A model generated the notes under the pieces. That model had not been told where the DNA came from and did no database searches. It saw only the letters and a program-made list of their open reading frames with translations. From positions 37,845,212-37,909,211 of the forward strand of contig OX345636.1 in assembly GCA_947044365.1 (NCBI GenBank): a stretch of 64,000 bases of DNA. Reading direction: 5' to 3'. Both the position numbers and the translations under genes were made by a program. This DNA is from Petrosia ficiformis. Lineage: Eukaryota > Porifera > Demospongiae > Haplosclerida > Petrosiidae. Below, in pieces: positions 48,601 through 59,394 of the stretch (position 1 is the first letter of the stretch; every line of letters starts with the position of its first letter).

Positions 48601-48766
48601 GGTTCGGTCACTCCATTGTCATTTGCAGTATCAGGAGAGAAATTCCGACTTTTATTACGAGGTAAGACTCGATTAGATAATCATGATTAAAAAAATTACT
48701 GCTTTTTTTATTTAAAAATCCTCAGATCTGAAGCAAGCAACAAGTGCAATGGATAATTTATCATAA
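41806..48766 (+). CDS. COMMD4: COMM domain-containing protein 4
   Basis: COMMD proteins form the hetero-oligomeric Commander/CCC assembly in endosomal recycling. Exons: 41806-41808, 41866-41937, 43724-43789, 43856-43892, 45351-45470, 46816-46896, 48430-48491, 48547-48661, 48726-48766. Total 597 nt, 198 residues against about 199 in human COMMD4. The first coding exon is just the ATG, spliced in phase 0 to [20 protein letters not shown]. Helical N-domain signature: [20 protein letters not shown] and [16 protein letters not shown]. The COMM domain starts around [15 protein letters not shown] and continues [10 protein letters not shown] ... [20 protein letters not shown]. Each segment aligns with recalled human COMMD4 in order. 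Introns 2, 5 and 6 (1.8, 1.3 and 1.5 kb) and intron 4 (1.5 kb) carry MITEs and foldbacks. Confidence 0.94.
42257..42358 (+). other. Short ORF of unknown meaning in COMMD4 intron 2
   Basis: 33-residue [36 protein letters not shown] with a plausible donor (GTGAGC) after EKILD. It could be an orphan first exon or chance. It is not needed by COMMD4, whose exons join in phase without it. Confidence 0.25.
42358..42600. repeat. Repeat family K (TTAGTTATAGTT-rich), copy 1
   Basis: Begins TAGTGTTGTTTTAGTTTGAC and contains TTAGTTATAGTTATAGT and AGTTAACTAAAAGG. Related segments lie at 3.52, 27.42-27.62, 46.49-46.68 and 53.18-53.42 kb (the last ends TACTAAAACAACACTAC, an inverted match to this start). 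Probably a non-autonomous element family of 190-245 bp. Confidence 0.6.
42936..43012 (-). other. Exon-like segment, acidic, unassigned
   Basis: Minus strand, AG acceptor at 43013 and GTAAGT donor after 42936. Open as [25 protein letters not shown]. No partner exons were found on this strand in COMMD4 intron 2. It may be a captured gene fragment. It resembles the start of IFRD-like proteins only loosely. Confidence 0.3.
43340..43651. mobile_element. hAT-like MITE family E, copy 2
   Basis: TAGGGTTGGGCAATATTGAA at the left; ATTATTGGCCAACCCTA at the right. Shares with copy 1 the words ACTCATTGATACTATCTATG and ACAGTAAGACAATATTTTGC in inverted order. COMMD4 intron 2. Confidence 0.72.
44101..44245. 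mobile_element. Fragment of MITE family A (right end)
   Basis: Carries TTTCGAGTACACAGAAAGAT, AATGCCATCAGCAATGATTG and CAAAGCAATCATAAGGATAC as at the right ends of the 4.1 and 47.7 kb copies. The left end is missing. COMMD4 intron 4. Confidence 0.6.
44538..45170. mobile_element. hAT-like MITE family E, copy 3, with internal foldback
   Basis: Starts TAGGGTTGGACGATATTGAA and ends TGAATAATTGCCCAACTCTA. Flanks CACTGATG (44530-44537) and CACGGATG (45171-45178) agree in 7 of 8 bases, a likely decayed 8-bp target duplication. Longer than copies 1 and 2 because other sequence, including the hairpin at 44731-44830, lies inside it. COMMD4 intron 4. Confidence 0.75.
44731..44830. mobile_element. 100-bp foldback nested in MITE E copy 3
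   Basis: TTATAACACGCCTATGAGTG then CTATAT at the left pairs with ATATAGCATGAGTAGGCGTG then TTATAA at the right. It also has an inner arm TTATAATCACC / GGTGATTATAA. Very short foldback element. Confidence 0.75.
45889..46001. mobile_element. MITE family H, copy 2
   Basis: GATGTCCAAGGTTGCCATCA to TTGATGGCAATGTTGGACAT, inverted ends, interior as at 39957. It ends 26 bp before the next foldback. COMMD4 intron 5. Confidence 0.72.
46027..46468. mobile_element. Foldback element with ~100-bp near-perfect inverted arms
   Basis: Starts CAGGAGTCCATGATAGAAAA and ends TTACTATCATGGACTCCTG. The arms match for about 105 bp, including TCGCCCACGTTGTAACGAGA, TCAGCGATGTCTCGCTAGCG and GATATACTATTTTTAGAAA. Flanked by the direct repeat GTTTGAG (46020-46026 and 46469-46475). 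The unique centre is about 230 bp without an ORF. COMMD4 intron 5. Confidence 0.88.
46490..46680. repeat. Repeat family K, copy 2
   Basis: TTCTAGTTATATTTTGTCTT, AGTTTAGTTATAGTTCAATT, AACTAACTAAAAGTGCC and ACTAAAACAACAC. Same words as at 42.4 and 53.2 kb. Confidence 0.55.
47299..47800. mobile_element. MITE family A, copy 4
   Basis: TTTATGGCCCATAGGGCCAA at the left, CAAAGCAATTATAGGGATAC at the right, with GACTATGCGTTGTATACGTA and TGCCATCAGCAATGATTGAT inside. COMMD4 intron 6. Confidence 0.8.
47951..48405. mobile_element. Element with ~65-bp inverted termini
   Basis: Left arm GGTGTGGCCTGACCCTTGCG ... GGGTCAGGACCAGTACGGTA ... ACAGTTTTTGTGTTGG pairs with the right arm CCAACACAAAAACTGTTACC ... GTACTGGTCCTGACCC ... 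GTCAGGCCGCGCC. The interior of about 320 bp has no convincing ORF. COMMD4 intron 6, ending 25 bp before exon 7. Confidence 0.8.
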
Positions 48767-50991
48767 CTTATATCGTAGTAAATAATTATTAAATTGTCTG
48801 TGTTATTATATTTACTTAAACAAAAGATGAATATATAGCTAAGTTTGTGAAGCAGTAATACTATAGTATAATAACTCAACTTATCAAAGTTGAGATGCCA
48901 TTTGTCAATATATCTAACCCACCCACTTTCAAGTGGTTTAATAAGTTAATATTTAATACACTTTCTGATAATAAATGTGTGTTTAACTCAAAGTATATGT
49001 TTTGAAGCATGGGCCAAATTGGTTCAATAATGGTTAGTGTGTTTGTCATTGGGAATACATCTTGAGTTAATGCTGTTAATGACAATAATCAACTGTGCCA
49101 TCCGCCCAAAAGTGAAAACTGTACAGTGCCAAATAAGAAGCTCTTTAGCTTATGTACTTATCAAAAACTCTGATATGGACTTAATATCATTATCACCACA
49201 CTCATTAGGTATCTCTCGATGTTTGCATGTGTGGATAACGTGCTAGCCTATAGCATTATCACTGATATAATGTGACTATAATTAATCTAATTTCTTTTTA
49301 TGCACAGCATTCCTACATCACTACAGTCATGAATTTTTATATTAATATACTACCCCATGCACACTAAATATAAAGAGTACAAAATAACAGTCAACCATTC
49401 ATTGGTCATTTGCTGGACAAAAGCCTAGTTTGGTCAGTCAAATGTTTATATGGTTGAACAAATTGTCCATTGAAACTTTCATGTTACAAATGGCTATTAA
49501 ATTTGCAGTGTTGGTGGAGAAGTAATACATATAACATAAGTACTGTATTTATTATGCATGAGGTAATTCTATTGTACAGCCATGAGTATGGCCAAACAAA
49601 ATTACATTTGGGGATACAGTACTAGTGACCACTCATTAATCAATTCTTATTTTGTACTCTACATGAGAATATTACAATATATATAGCAATTATATTTTGA
49701 TTTATTGATAGTTGTTGTTATATGTTTTTGTGTTAATTAATTTCCTTCATTTCTTGTGGTATTTGCAGATAAGAAAATTAGTCACTTGGGAAGCAATAAC
49801 AAATGCTTATATTTCAATGCTTATATTTCAATGCTCACTGTTCAGCCATTTGGTATGTCTAGAGGAAGCTAACTGAATGACATATCTAGGTGTATCAATA
49901 TTTGCCCTTGCAGGATACCAGCAATAATGGACAAGTGCATCTATTTTAATATATGTATAGTGGATGAAAAGTGCCACATAGGTTGGGTCTGGCTATATGT
50001 ACAAAACTAAGTCGAAGGCAGGCTCTCAATCTTTTCCATATGTTGATCATAGGGTATAAATAAATTGATATGGGGATTATAATTATGCAAGTACTTATAA
50101 TATCTTGTTGACCACACTATACTAGCTCAGGCTCTTCCCATTTGTAATAAACATATATACAAGTTCATCCTTTTCAGCATATATAAGTAATTAAGTACCA
50201 GTGATGATAAAATTCCTTAACTTTCACTTTTCAGTGCACACTATTTCCATTAAAAATGAATTCCTCATGATGAAGAACCTTTGCCACAATAATTGTGAAG
50301 TGTACTGTGATTGGAAAACAAGCATTCCCCGATTATCATTGATGCCTTGATAAAACTTCCTACTGATCAATATAATCATGATCAAGTCTGTATCTACTAG
50401 AGATATGGTGATGGCCCCTCACTCCCTCTGTGGCTGGTTGTTTTCTCAAAAGAAGGATTTAAATTACAATCACTTCTTGAAGGAAAAGCATGGAATGGAG
50501 GAAAACAGAAGGAAACACTCCTTGATGGTGTGTTTTGTGACTCCCCATGCATGGTTATCTTACTCGTAGGTGTGATTTATACTAATCATGCATGAATAAT
50601 TCCAAGGAAAGAGGAGGAAAGCAGAAGGAAATCATCTTATAGATAATGTAAAACACTTCTTGATGGTGTGTTTTGGGACTCCCTGTGCATGGTTATCTTA
50701 CTCGTAGGGGTGATTTATACTAATCATGCATGCATAATTCCAAGGAAAGCAGAAGGAAACACACTGAGAGTTGTTTTGATAGGTCTTCCTCATTTAGGAT
50801 GGATAAAACCAGAAAGGAGGAAAGCCTGTGGAATGCTTCATTCTATACATTGTGAATTGTTTTGATAGCATTTCCTCATACACCTTAAAATTAACTTTTC
50901 TGTGATATAGTGCAAGTATAAAAATGGAGCAACAGAAACACATTATCAGAAGCTGTATAGATAATTTCTTTAACTGGTTTCTTAATAAAAT
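48767..50991. other. Intergenic region between COMMD4 and lipoxygenase 1
   Basis: Holds a MITE D copy (48985-49170: TATGTTTTGAAGCATGGGCC to ACTTATCAAAAACTCTGATA) and a direct duplication of about 98 bp (50514-50611 and 50650-50748: CTTGATGGTGTGTTTTG ... GATTTATACTAATCATGCAT). The small open frames here (50378-50569, 50668-50865) lie in or next to the duplicated segment. I see no gene. Confidence 0.6.
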
Positions 50992-51244
50992 ATGGCTCTT
51001 TCAAAACCTGATGTCAAGATAGTGGACCACAAGTATGAGAGTTATACAGTAATTAAAGATCCTGTTACTTGTGTTATATCTCCTTCACTGCCACCATTTA
51101 AACTTCAACCTCCAAAAGTTGAAAGTAAACGTAAGTGTTGTTATGTAAAGTATTATGAAATTTTTTCCATATTCACATTTTTGCAGGCATGTGTAAGTGC
51201 ATCCAGATTCTGATAGTTATGCAGTATATTACTTGTATGTAGCA

Positions 51245-51301
<57 letters not shown>

Positions 51302-54300
51302 GCACTGATAATCAGATTGGAAATCTGTATCGGTCATTATCTTTAGTATTAGTATCAGTTATTTTTTATCGGTTTATTGGAATATTGGTAAAATCTCTTA
51401 TCGGTGCATCGCTATATATATTATATATAGCTATTTATCTTACAGTCTTATTACAGTATACATGCACATTATTATAATAATAATGCAGTTCAGCAAAAAA
51501 ATGATCAGAGTAACAATTTATCACATTTTGTTGCAAAAGCATACAATGCTGCACAATCTTTATCAAGACCATTAACACACATGATATTGTTAGTAATGAG
51601 ATCTTTACTATACACATATACAGGTAAAAGGTTTTATTATGGAGTTCGCATTGTAGCTGGATATCGAAAACAAATAGTAAAACTTCCCCAAACAATCTAT
51701 TTCTTCTTGACTGGCTCCAAATCTACTTCAGGCAGTATCAGTCTTTCTCGTTCTGATGGAATCATAGATCTGACTCATCCAGTTTTCAATAATGCAACCT
51801 TCGATGATGTTGTTTTAGAGAGCAGTCAAAATTTAGGAGAAGTACAGGTTGTTGGTCTGTCGCTTGAGAAGCTTGATACCAGTCTAACAATGCAGTGGTA
51901 TGTACAGTTCATCACACTTGTTGACTTCCAGAATGGCCGCAATGAGACAACATTTCCATGTTACCACTGGATCGAAGCAGATGGCAAATCAGTTACTTGT
52001 ACTGCCAAGACACGTAAGTTAACTTTTTTTTTAATGCATATGAAACAATTAAGCTAATGTATTATAGTTGGTACACAGTTCGGTAGAATGAAAGTATTAA
52101 AAAATGCTTCTTCACAATGCTAAAATGCAATTCTGGAACTCATTAGTTGTACAGTGCCTTTTCAAAGAGGGAGTTAAGTATCATTAATTATTTTACAAAA
52201 CATTTGATGAAGTATTCCATTCCTCCACTTTACTTGTCTGTACCAGCTGAGATAAGGTTGTTTAAGGGGAAATGAATGCATCAAATATCACAAATTTATT
52301 ACCCGTCTAGAAATAATCTTAATTAAAACATTCTACATAATGACACCGTCTATATTCTTGTATACATGTAGGTACGCTACAACAAGTTTCAAACAATCCA
52401 TTGCTTGTTGCACAACGACAGGAACAACTTGATCTTAGAAAAGGGCAGTATATATGGAAGATATATCCAAATGGTTTGCCATCATCAATCGATTATGATG
52501 AACCTGTATTTCTCCCTCCCGATGAAGAATTTGAGCGGGCAAAATGGCAGACCTTTCTTGGAAATGTTGAGGAAATTATTAAAGGTTTTTTAGATGCAAA
52601 TTACCACGTTGATATAAAAATAGTAATTCAAGTTTTAGAAAAGCTGCTCCACAAAAAGGTATCAGAGAACGAGTCTTTGGAGACCCTAAACGAGTATGAT
52701 TCTCTATCCAAACAGTTGCTAATAGAGGAGTTGAAACGTGCGGATCCTCCAAAAGAAATTTCACTCGACGTTGATATGGATATATGCAAAGCTTATCGTT
52801 GGGTTAGTGATCAAGAGTTTGGACGACAGATTCTTAATGGTGTCAATCCTATGGTAATTCAGAGATGCGTCACCCTTCCAGATTATTTCGCTGTTACTGA
52901 TGAGATGGTGTCAAACTCATTGATAAGGGGATTAACATTGAAGGAGGAAATGGAAGTAAGGAGTTATGTTCACATATGACCTGCTTTGCAAAACTGGTCT
53001 TATAATTCAGACCACTGTTTCTTTTAAGCACTCTAAATTTCTGAGAAGAGCAATATTAATTACTCTTCCTGGATATCAAAAGTTTGTTTTTAAGCCGAAT
53101 CATAACTATGAATATATTTTAAAGAAAGCACATTTTGATTTAATTGAAGTTGATTCTGTGTGGTAAAATTATTTGAATCAGCCAATGTACTAGAGTAACT
53201 GTTATTTTAATTAACTAAACTATAACTAAATTACAAGTCAACTGTAATAACTATAACTAACTAAAATGAAAATTTGCCAATAATGGACATGTTTAGTTAG
53301 TTAATTAAAACTAAAACCTTTCAGTAAGCCTAATATGTTTTAGTTAATTAACTATAACTATAACTAAAATTGCGAGAAATTATACATACCTATTGTCATA
53401 CTAAAACAACACTACAATGTATCACATTCATACAAAATGTGAATTATTTCTTTCTTCCATAGGCTGGACACGTTTACATATGTGATCTCAGTACTATAAT
53501 GGATGGGCTTCCATGCAAGCAAGGTTACTATTGTGCAGCACCAATATGTCTTCTATATGTGAATAAGGCTGGTCAACTACTACCAATTGCTATACAGCTG
53601 AAGAAGGAGCCAGGAGAGGACAATCCAATATTTCTTCCTACAGATCACTGGATTGATTGGCTATTGGCAAAGATCTACTACAGAAGTGCTGATGCACAGG
53701 TATGTCAATTAATTTTAAACTGTAAGAACATTTATTCTGTATTGGTCTATATATAAATGTTTCAGTCAAATATGTATTTCTTCATTTTAATGATATGTCA
53801 TGCACAAAGCCTTTTGTAACTTAATATACTGTTCAGTTGACTTCAAATCCTTGCCTTGATGTCTTCTAGCAACTGTAGCAAACATTGATATGGGGTACTT
53901 AGGTTTTATAGGTCATTTTATCTAATTATCAGGGTTTCAACCAGATGAAAACAAGATATAATATGGAGAAAACATGTATTTCAACTATTAATTGCAGTTT
54001 CTATGCACAAGTTGATTTCATCCTCCTGTTCTTGTTGTACTGAGCTTGAGCATGAATTCATTTACATGCCACATTCATTAATCAACTGAGCCCCTCAGAC
54101 TTATGCACCTTTCACGGTCTCAACTATGTGTGCAATGCATATGTGACATAAACATATTATACATAATTATTATATAAACATACATTGTGCCCTTGAGAGA
54201 GCAATCTTAGGGATGGCCCTGCGGGCCATAAAAATTGGACGATAAGGAAGTTGAGCTGTTGGGGTATGTCCTCATGAAACAGTATTACTCTGATGTGAAT

Positions 54301-55711
54301 GTGGGACAATTTGGAGGTTTTACTTTGTTAGTTTTGCAATCACTAGTAAACTCAGTTTGATTGACAGACAATATCTCTATATCCCACACCTGCAGCTGAG
54401 AAAATTATGAAGTAGAATATATAATTTAATAGTCCTGTTTTTCATTGTACATTGACTTTCATTCACAGGTCCATCAGCTGGGTACTCATTATATTCCATG
54501 TCACGCTGCAATGGAGGCCTATGGTATGGCTACAATGCGTAATCTACCAGATGCACATCCACTGTACAAGCTACTGTTCCCACACTTTCATTACACAATG
54601 GCCATCAACAGTGCTGCTAGACTTGCACTTATCAATGATGGTGGGTTGATCGACTTCACATTTGCCATTGGAGGTAAAGGCAAAGATATTCTGTTTGAGA
54701 GATTGGCAAAACTCTATATGGTGCAGTCAACTAATATAAAAGAGAATGTGGTTGAGCGTGGAGTAGATGATCCAACACTACTTCCTGGTTATTACTATCG
54801 TGATGATGGGCTTAAAATCTGGAATGCCATCGAGTCCTATGCTGGAGAAATGCTTGATTTGTTCTATCAGACAGATGATGATGTCAAAAACGATAGTGAA
54901 TTGCAGAATTGGTCAGAAGAGATGCACAATATTGCTTTCCCAGGTTTTATAGGAGCTGTAAAAGGTCGTGGATTCCCAAACGCAATTGAAACAAAAGATG
55001 ACCTCGTAAGATATTGCACTCTTATTATGTTCACAGGATCTGCCCAGCATGCAGCTGTTAATTTTGGACAGTTTGATATTTATGGGTATGCTCCAAATGC
55101 ACCATTTGGTATGCGTAATCCACCACCTACCAAGAAAGGCGAAGGAAACTATAAGAAGCTTCTTTACACCCTTCCTTCTTCCATAAAGAGTGCTGTTTCT
55201 ACAATGTTAGTCTTTGGACTATCTCAGTTTAGCTCTGATGAGGTGAGCATAACATTTCAGCATGATTGTGATTTGTGTATAATAATTAAAGTCTAAGATT
55301 CAAGTGTTCTAACTCACAAAACAGTACTATATACACCAAAACACCCTCAAAATTTATTTCAGAAGCAGAGTAAGAAATATTCCCTATTTCATAGTAAGGT
55401 ATACTTAATTTTTAATCCATTTTTGTGCAATATGGGCAAAATCCAGTTTGATTTTTCAGTTAGACTAATCTGCCACTTAACCCTTCAACTATGGTATACT
55501 ACTGTTAACTTACATATAACTCCGTTCATAGGTATATCTTGGCGGATATCCAATGCACTGGTTCACAGATGAGAAGGCAAAAGACATCACTGCCAAGCTT
55601 AATGATGAATTACGTGCACTAGAAAGGGATTTCAACAAGCGTAATCTTGATCTGGATATGCCATATGAGTATCTGTTGCCAAGTCGCATTCCAAATAGCA
55701 TAACTATCTAG
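50992..55711 (+). CDS. Lipoxygenase 1 (PLAT + lipoxygenase), six exons
   Basis: Non-haem iron dioxygenase that adds O2 to polyunsaturated fatty acids. Exons 50992-51130, 51624-52013, 52372-52955, 53463-53699, 54469-55242, 55532-55711; 2304 nt, 767 residues. A PLAT domain spans about residues 50-170 (FYYGVRIVAG ... GSISLSRSDG ... EVQVVGLSLE). The catalytic domain follows, with WVSDQEFGRQILNGVNPM, WLLAKIYYRSADAQ and HQLGTHYIPCH. Iron ligands by alignment to human 5-LOX are H457, H462, H644, N648 (AQHAAVNFGQ) and the C-terminal I767. Residue 500 (NSAAR) at the Coffa position is Ala, which in animal enzymes goes with S-configured products. It is longer than vertebrate enzymes (about 660-680) because of an N-terminal lead of about 45 residues and extra length between PLAT and the core. 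No signal peptide is apparent. A possible poly(A) signal AATAAA is at 55829. Closely related to the next gene. Confidence 0.94.
51295..51414. mobile_element. 120-bp hAT-type MITE in lipoxygenase 1 intron 1
   Basis: TAGTGATGCACTGATAATCA at the left and TTATCGGTGCATCGCTA at the right are inverted termini. Inserted at the end of a (TA)n run of about 50 bp; the flanks TATATATA and TATATATT fit an 8-bp target duplication but cannot prove it in this context. Confidence 0.7.
53176..53415. repeat. Repeat family K, copy 3
   Basis: Contains AACTATAACTAAATTACAAG, TTTAGTTAGTTAATTAAAAC, CTTTCAGTAAGCCTAATATG and TACTAAAACAACACTACAAT. Lipoxygenase 1 intron 3, ending about 50 bp before exon 4. Confidence 0.6.
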
Positions 55712-56145
55712 CTAGTAATTATGAGTGACTTTGAATGACTCAAATACTTAATTATTATTACTATTGAGAAGTTTATTTTTCTTTCTGTTATTTTTTCTTT
55801 ATCTAATGTTTCAAATGGCACAATAGGAAATAAATGTTTTAATTGATTTGTTTGCAAAAAATCCTGAGCTAACTACTTGAGAATAAGAGATGCAGAGGCT
55901 GCATGAGGGGTTTTATTTGGAATTAGGCTGGAGATGATCATTTAATTAGAAGATCCTACACAATAATTATAAACAAGAATAATAAAAAACACATATTCGG
56001 AACTATTATAACCACACCCACCATGATCCAGCATATAATGTGTGAGGTGTGGCTCAGCATCACAGATGCAACTGAATGCAGCTTCTTTGCAACTTTCTTG
56101 ACCTCCTGGAGCAATCTAACAGTCACCTCAACCTTGCTTACCAAG

Positions 56146-56220
56146 TAATCTCGCGTAGCCACCCCCTCCCACTCTATAGATCTAACGAAGCGAGTGGGAG
56201 GGGCTGGTTATGCGAGACTA
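56146..56220. mobile_element. 75-bp foldback
   Basis: TAATCTCGCGTAGCCACCCC then CTCCCACTC at the left; GAGTGGGAGGGGCTGGTTAT then GCGAGACTA at the right. Nearly perfect hairpin with a short loop; likely a miniature transposon relic. Confidence 0.75.
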
Positions 56221-56283
56221 GGCCTGGGATCGTAGTGTTATCATCCATGTTGTTTGAGTTCACATGCTAACGTACTGTCTCTA

Positions 56284-58115
56284 ATGGCGTTTTCAAGAAG
56301 AGGAATAGGTAAGTAGATGTACTAATGGATGCACTTGTAGTTAGTAATAATGTGCCAGTGGATACGTATGTATGTGTTTTAAAGGAATCAATATTTCGAT
56401 ATTAGTTTTTACATAATCTAAATGAACCAGATTTCCATCATACACTCAGTGTACTAAACGATGTATATATATATATATATATATATAGGCGAAATCAATA
56501 CAAGAGGAGGAGAAGGAGAGGGAGAGGGAGAGGAGGCCTGAATATTTACTACTACAATTAATCTTTTTTTTTAACTTAAACAGTTCTTTTAAAGAACCAC
56601 CATCTGTACAAAAGAAGTCACTAATTGCACAATATACATACAATAACAGAATAATAATTTATAATTATTATAGTTGTTATAGCTGCTGAACATATGCTGT
56701 TGATAAGGAGGAGGAGGAGGAGCAGTAGAAGTTATGCCTATTGCAGTATAACTAACTGGGGAATATAATGAACGCGAGGGACACCAAGATAGGAGCTGGA
56801 AGATAATTTGAACAAAAGGGGAGATGAAGTAGGTAAACAGACAAAATCTTTTGATTTTCCTCTTTCTTTTGTATTTTGTGTTCCTCTCTTTCAACTTGCC
56901 ATCGCTTTCTCCTCAATGGTTCATTTTCCTCCTCAAACTTTCTTTTTAGTCTATTCCATTCTTGTCTCCTCTTTCTTTCTTCCTTCCTTCGGTAGTCTCT
57001 TTTTCTCTTCTCTTGTTCTTTTTCTCTTATTTTTCTCTTCATGCTTCTTTATGTCTTCTCTTTTTCTATATCTTGGCTTTTTTTCAGTTCTTTCAGTTTC
57101 TGCTCTTCTCTTGACTGCTCTTCCTCCTCCTTTAATTTCTGTTCTTTTCTTAATTTCTCTTCCTTCAATTTCTGCTTTTCTGTCAACTTCTGTTCCCTCG
57201 ATTTCTGCTCTTCTTTAGTGTTACTACGTCCCATGTTTTGTTTTGTGATATTTTGTTACTGTTTCAAGGTTATTTATATTTGCCCTCTTAGCCAAGATCT
57301 TCCCCTGTCCTCGATTTCACAAGAATTGAGCCTGCCTTTTCTGCAATGATAATTATGTACATGTCTTACTACTGTATAGACATACTGTTGAACACAATAT
57401 TTTTAATTATTATTATATACACATGTATATTCTATTCTATTTTAGAAACTGTAGGAACATTGAGTATAGTCAGTATACTATATTGAAAATCAGACTAAGT
57501 TTTTAGTTTATACAGTATCATTATTTTACTAATATACAAATTGGTTCATTACGTAACTCTCCCTTGTAGGAGTACAGTTTGCAGTCTCAAAGAAAGTCAC
57601 TTAGAGCTTAGAGCTGCACCAGGCTTACGTTGTTTAGCTTCATTAAGTAAGTACATATACATGTATAATAATATACAAACTAACATGCCAGTACAATTTT
57701 ATTACTATATATGTTTGTACATAAAGTATGTATCAATTTATTGTCACTGCTAAGTAACACAGAGAATCTTTAAAATATGCTGTTCAGTTCCTCTTCTAAA
57801 TTCAGTTGTGCATAATTATATAATCCATTTAGCATGATACAAATGCTGTTTCCTCTTCTATATAATCCATTTAGCATAATTATACAAATGCTCTTCTCTC
57901 TTGTAAATTCAATTGTGCATAATTATATAATCCATTTAGCGCTGATAATTAAACAAATGCTGGTTTCTATTGATCCTGGAGTAATTCCATGAAAAAAGTA
58001 TTGAAATGAAGTAGTTATTTGGTTTCACCCACTCCAAGGTGTTCTAATTATAGCTTTCTTAGAAGAAGACTATGGAATGGAAGAAACAAGAACTACTATA
58101 GACAGATTCGGTGAA
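56284..58115 (+). CDS. Unassigned exon-like segments of a plus-strand gene
   Basis: Segments: 56284-56308 (MAFSRRGI, donor GTAAGT), 57570-57646 (STVCSLKESHLELRAAPGLR CLASL, flanked by TAG and GTAAGT) and 58054-58115 (FLEEDYGMEETRTTIDRFGE, flanked by TAG and GTATGC). The last two join in phase (A + CT gives Thr). The first does not join the second in the right phase, so an exon may be missing or the first may not belong. I do not recognise the product. The Lys/Glu-rich ORF lies between on the other strand. Confidence 0.35.
56752..57234 (-). CDS. Lys/Glu/Arg-rich helical ORF, interrupted by one stop
   Basis: Frame from ATG 57234: MGRSNTKEEQKSREQKLTEK and further K/E-rich sequence to EKEKT, then TAA at 57051-57049. 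The same frame restarts at ATG 57042 (MKRKIREKEQEKRKRDYRRK ... EWNRLKRKFEEENEPLRRKR) and runs to 56752. The composition suggests a long single helix or coiled coil. After a possible intron (acceptor near 56788) a frame with TSTAPPPPPYQQHMFSS and YNNYNNY could be its C-terminus. One base change at the stop would join the halves, so it may be a recent pseudogene, an allele or a sequencing error. Low complexity makes any homology doubtful. Confidence 0.4.
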
Positions 58116-59255
58116 GTATGCCTAGTTAGTTGGCTATACAAGAAAACACAAATCCACTGCCAAGCACAAATCTTATTTATGTAAAACTGTGTAATATAAT
58201 AATTTAATATAAAAACTCCAGGCCCTGGGGAAATATCCCCTCCCACCGCTCCCCTTTCCTCTCAGTGGGACTGTATGCCTCATTGTGTCAATGCTTACAA
58301 ATTTGAATGCACGACTGAGTATTTATAGCAGTTAAGAAGTTTAATGTTTTTAACAAATGATTATAACAGCTTAATTAACAGATAATTGCATAATTATAAT
58401 AAATACGTAGGATTTATGTAGGCACCTATATAAGTACAAGTAAGGTGAAAACAAAAAATAGGCAAATCTAAAACCTATAGTAATTGAAACCTGTTAATCA
58501 ATACATATATAATAAAGGTATATCAAAACTCTAACTACAAATTTTTGTCATCCTAAAGTAGAAAGAAGAGTTCCATGCAACTGAGAGAAAGTGTAATAAA
58601 GATAATTATTGTAATAAGCTATAATTTTTGTAATATTCTTCGGCAACAACTAGCTATAACCTACTTCTTGTGGGTGGTAATGTAAGTCCATAACCTACCT
58701 CTGGGTAGTGGGAGATATCTGATTAATATCATGTGATCATAAAATTTATCAATTAAAAGGCAAAGGGAAGTCGTACACGTTATAGCAGGCCTAAGCAGGG
58801 AGAAGACAGACTAAAAACAACAAACACTGATAATCCTTTAAAATTATCTACGTACAGTAAATACTTGAAGGTGCACATGGGTCTTTCATGTAAACTGTGA
58901 AATAACTGTGGACACATAACTCCTAGGGTACATCAAAGGTTGCTATAGTTATCTCCCATACACCATTAGAGTTTCCGCTCAATTGCAAAATTTCAGTTGT
59001 TATATTTAGTGATGCATGGATAATATATAATTATTTAGGTTTGTGATTGATTTCTCGTAAACAGAATTGATTATTATAATGGCATTTTAACTATTATATA
59101 ATATTGTATAAGCGATGCATGTAGCTGCATAAGCATACCAGAACATTCTAATTATAATATGTTGTTACAGACACATATTTAGAAACTTATACTATTATAA
59201 GTGCACAGTGAAACCCAGTATAATTACATTAGAGGTTTAACAGAATCATATGCCA

Positions 59256-59394
59256 AAGTTGTTTTATTTAGAAGAAAAACAGAAGCTCCACACATCGTTT
59301 CAGCTCTATGGCCTTCACATTCGAAGAAGGCCATAAAGCCGAAATGTTGTGTGGAGCTTCTATTTATTTATTTTTTCCTAAATAAACAACTTGA
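59256..59394. mobile_element. 139-bp foldback
   Basis: AAGTTGTTTTATTTAGAAGA / CCTAAATAAACAACTT outer arms and AGAAGCTCCACACATCGTTT / AATGTTGTGTGGAGCTTCT, AAGGCCATAAAGC / GCTCTATGGCCTT inner arms. A hairpin-forming miniature element. Confidence 0.75.

Noticed and set aside
54452..54952. Extra ORFs in lipoxygenase exon 5
   Set aside because: Out-of-frame shadows; the homologous frame with iron ligands is unambiguous.
57041..57349. Ser/Phe-rich plus-strand ORFs
   Set aside because: Complement of the Lys/Glu-rich minus-strand ORF; composition is what CTT/TTC-rich complement gives.
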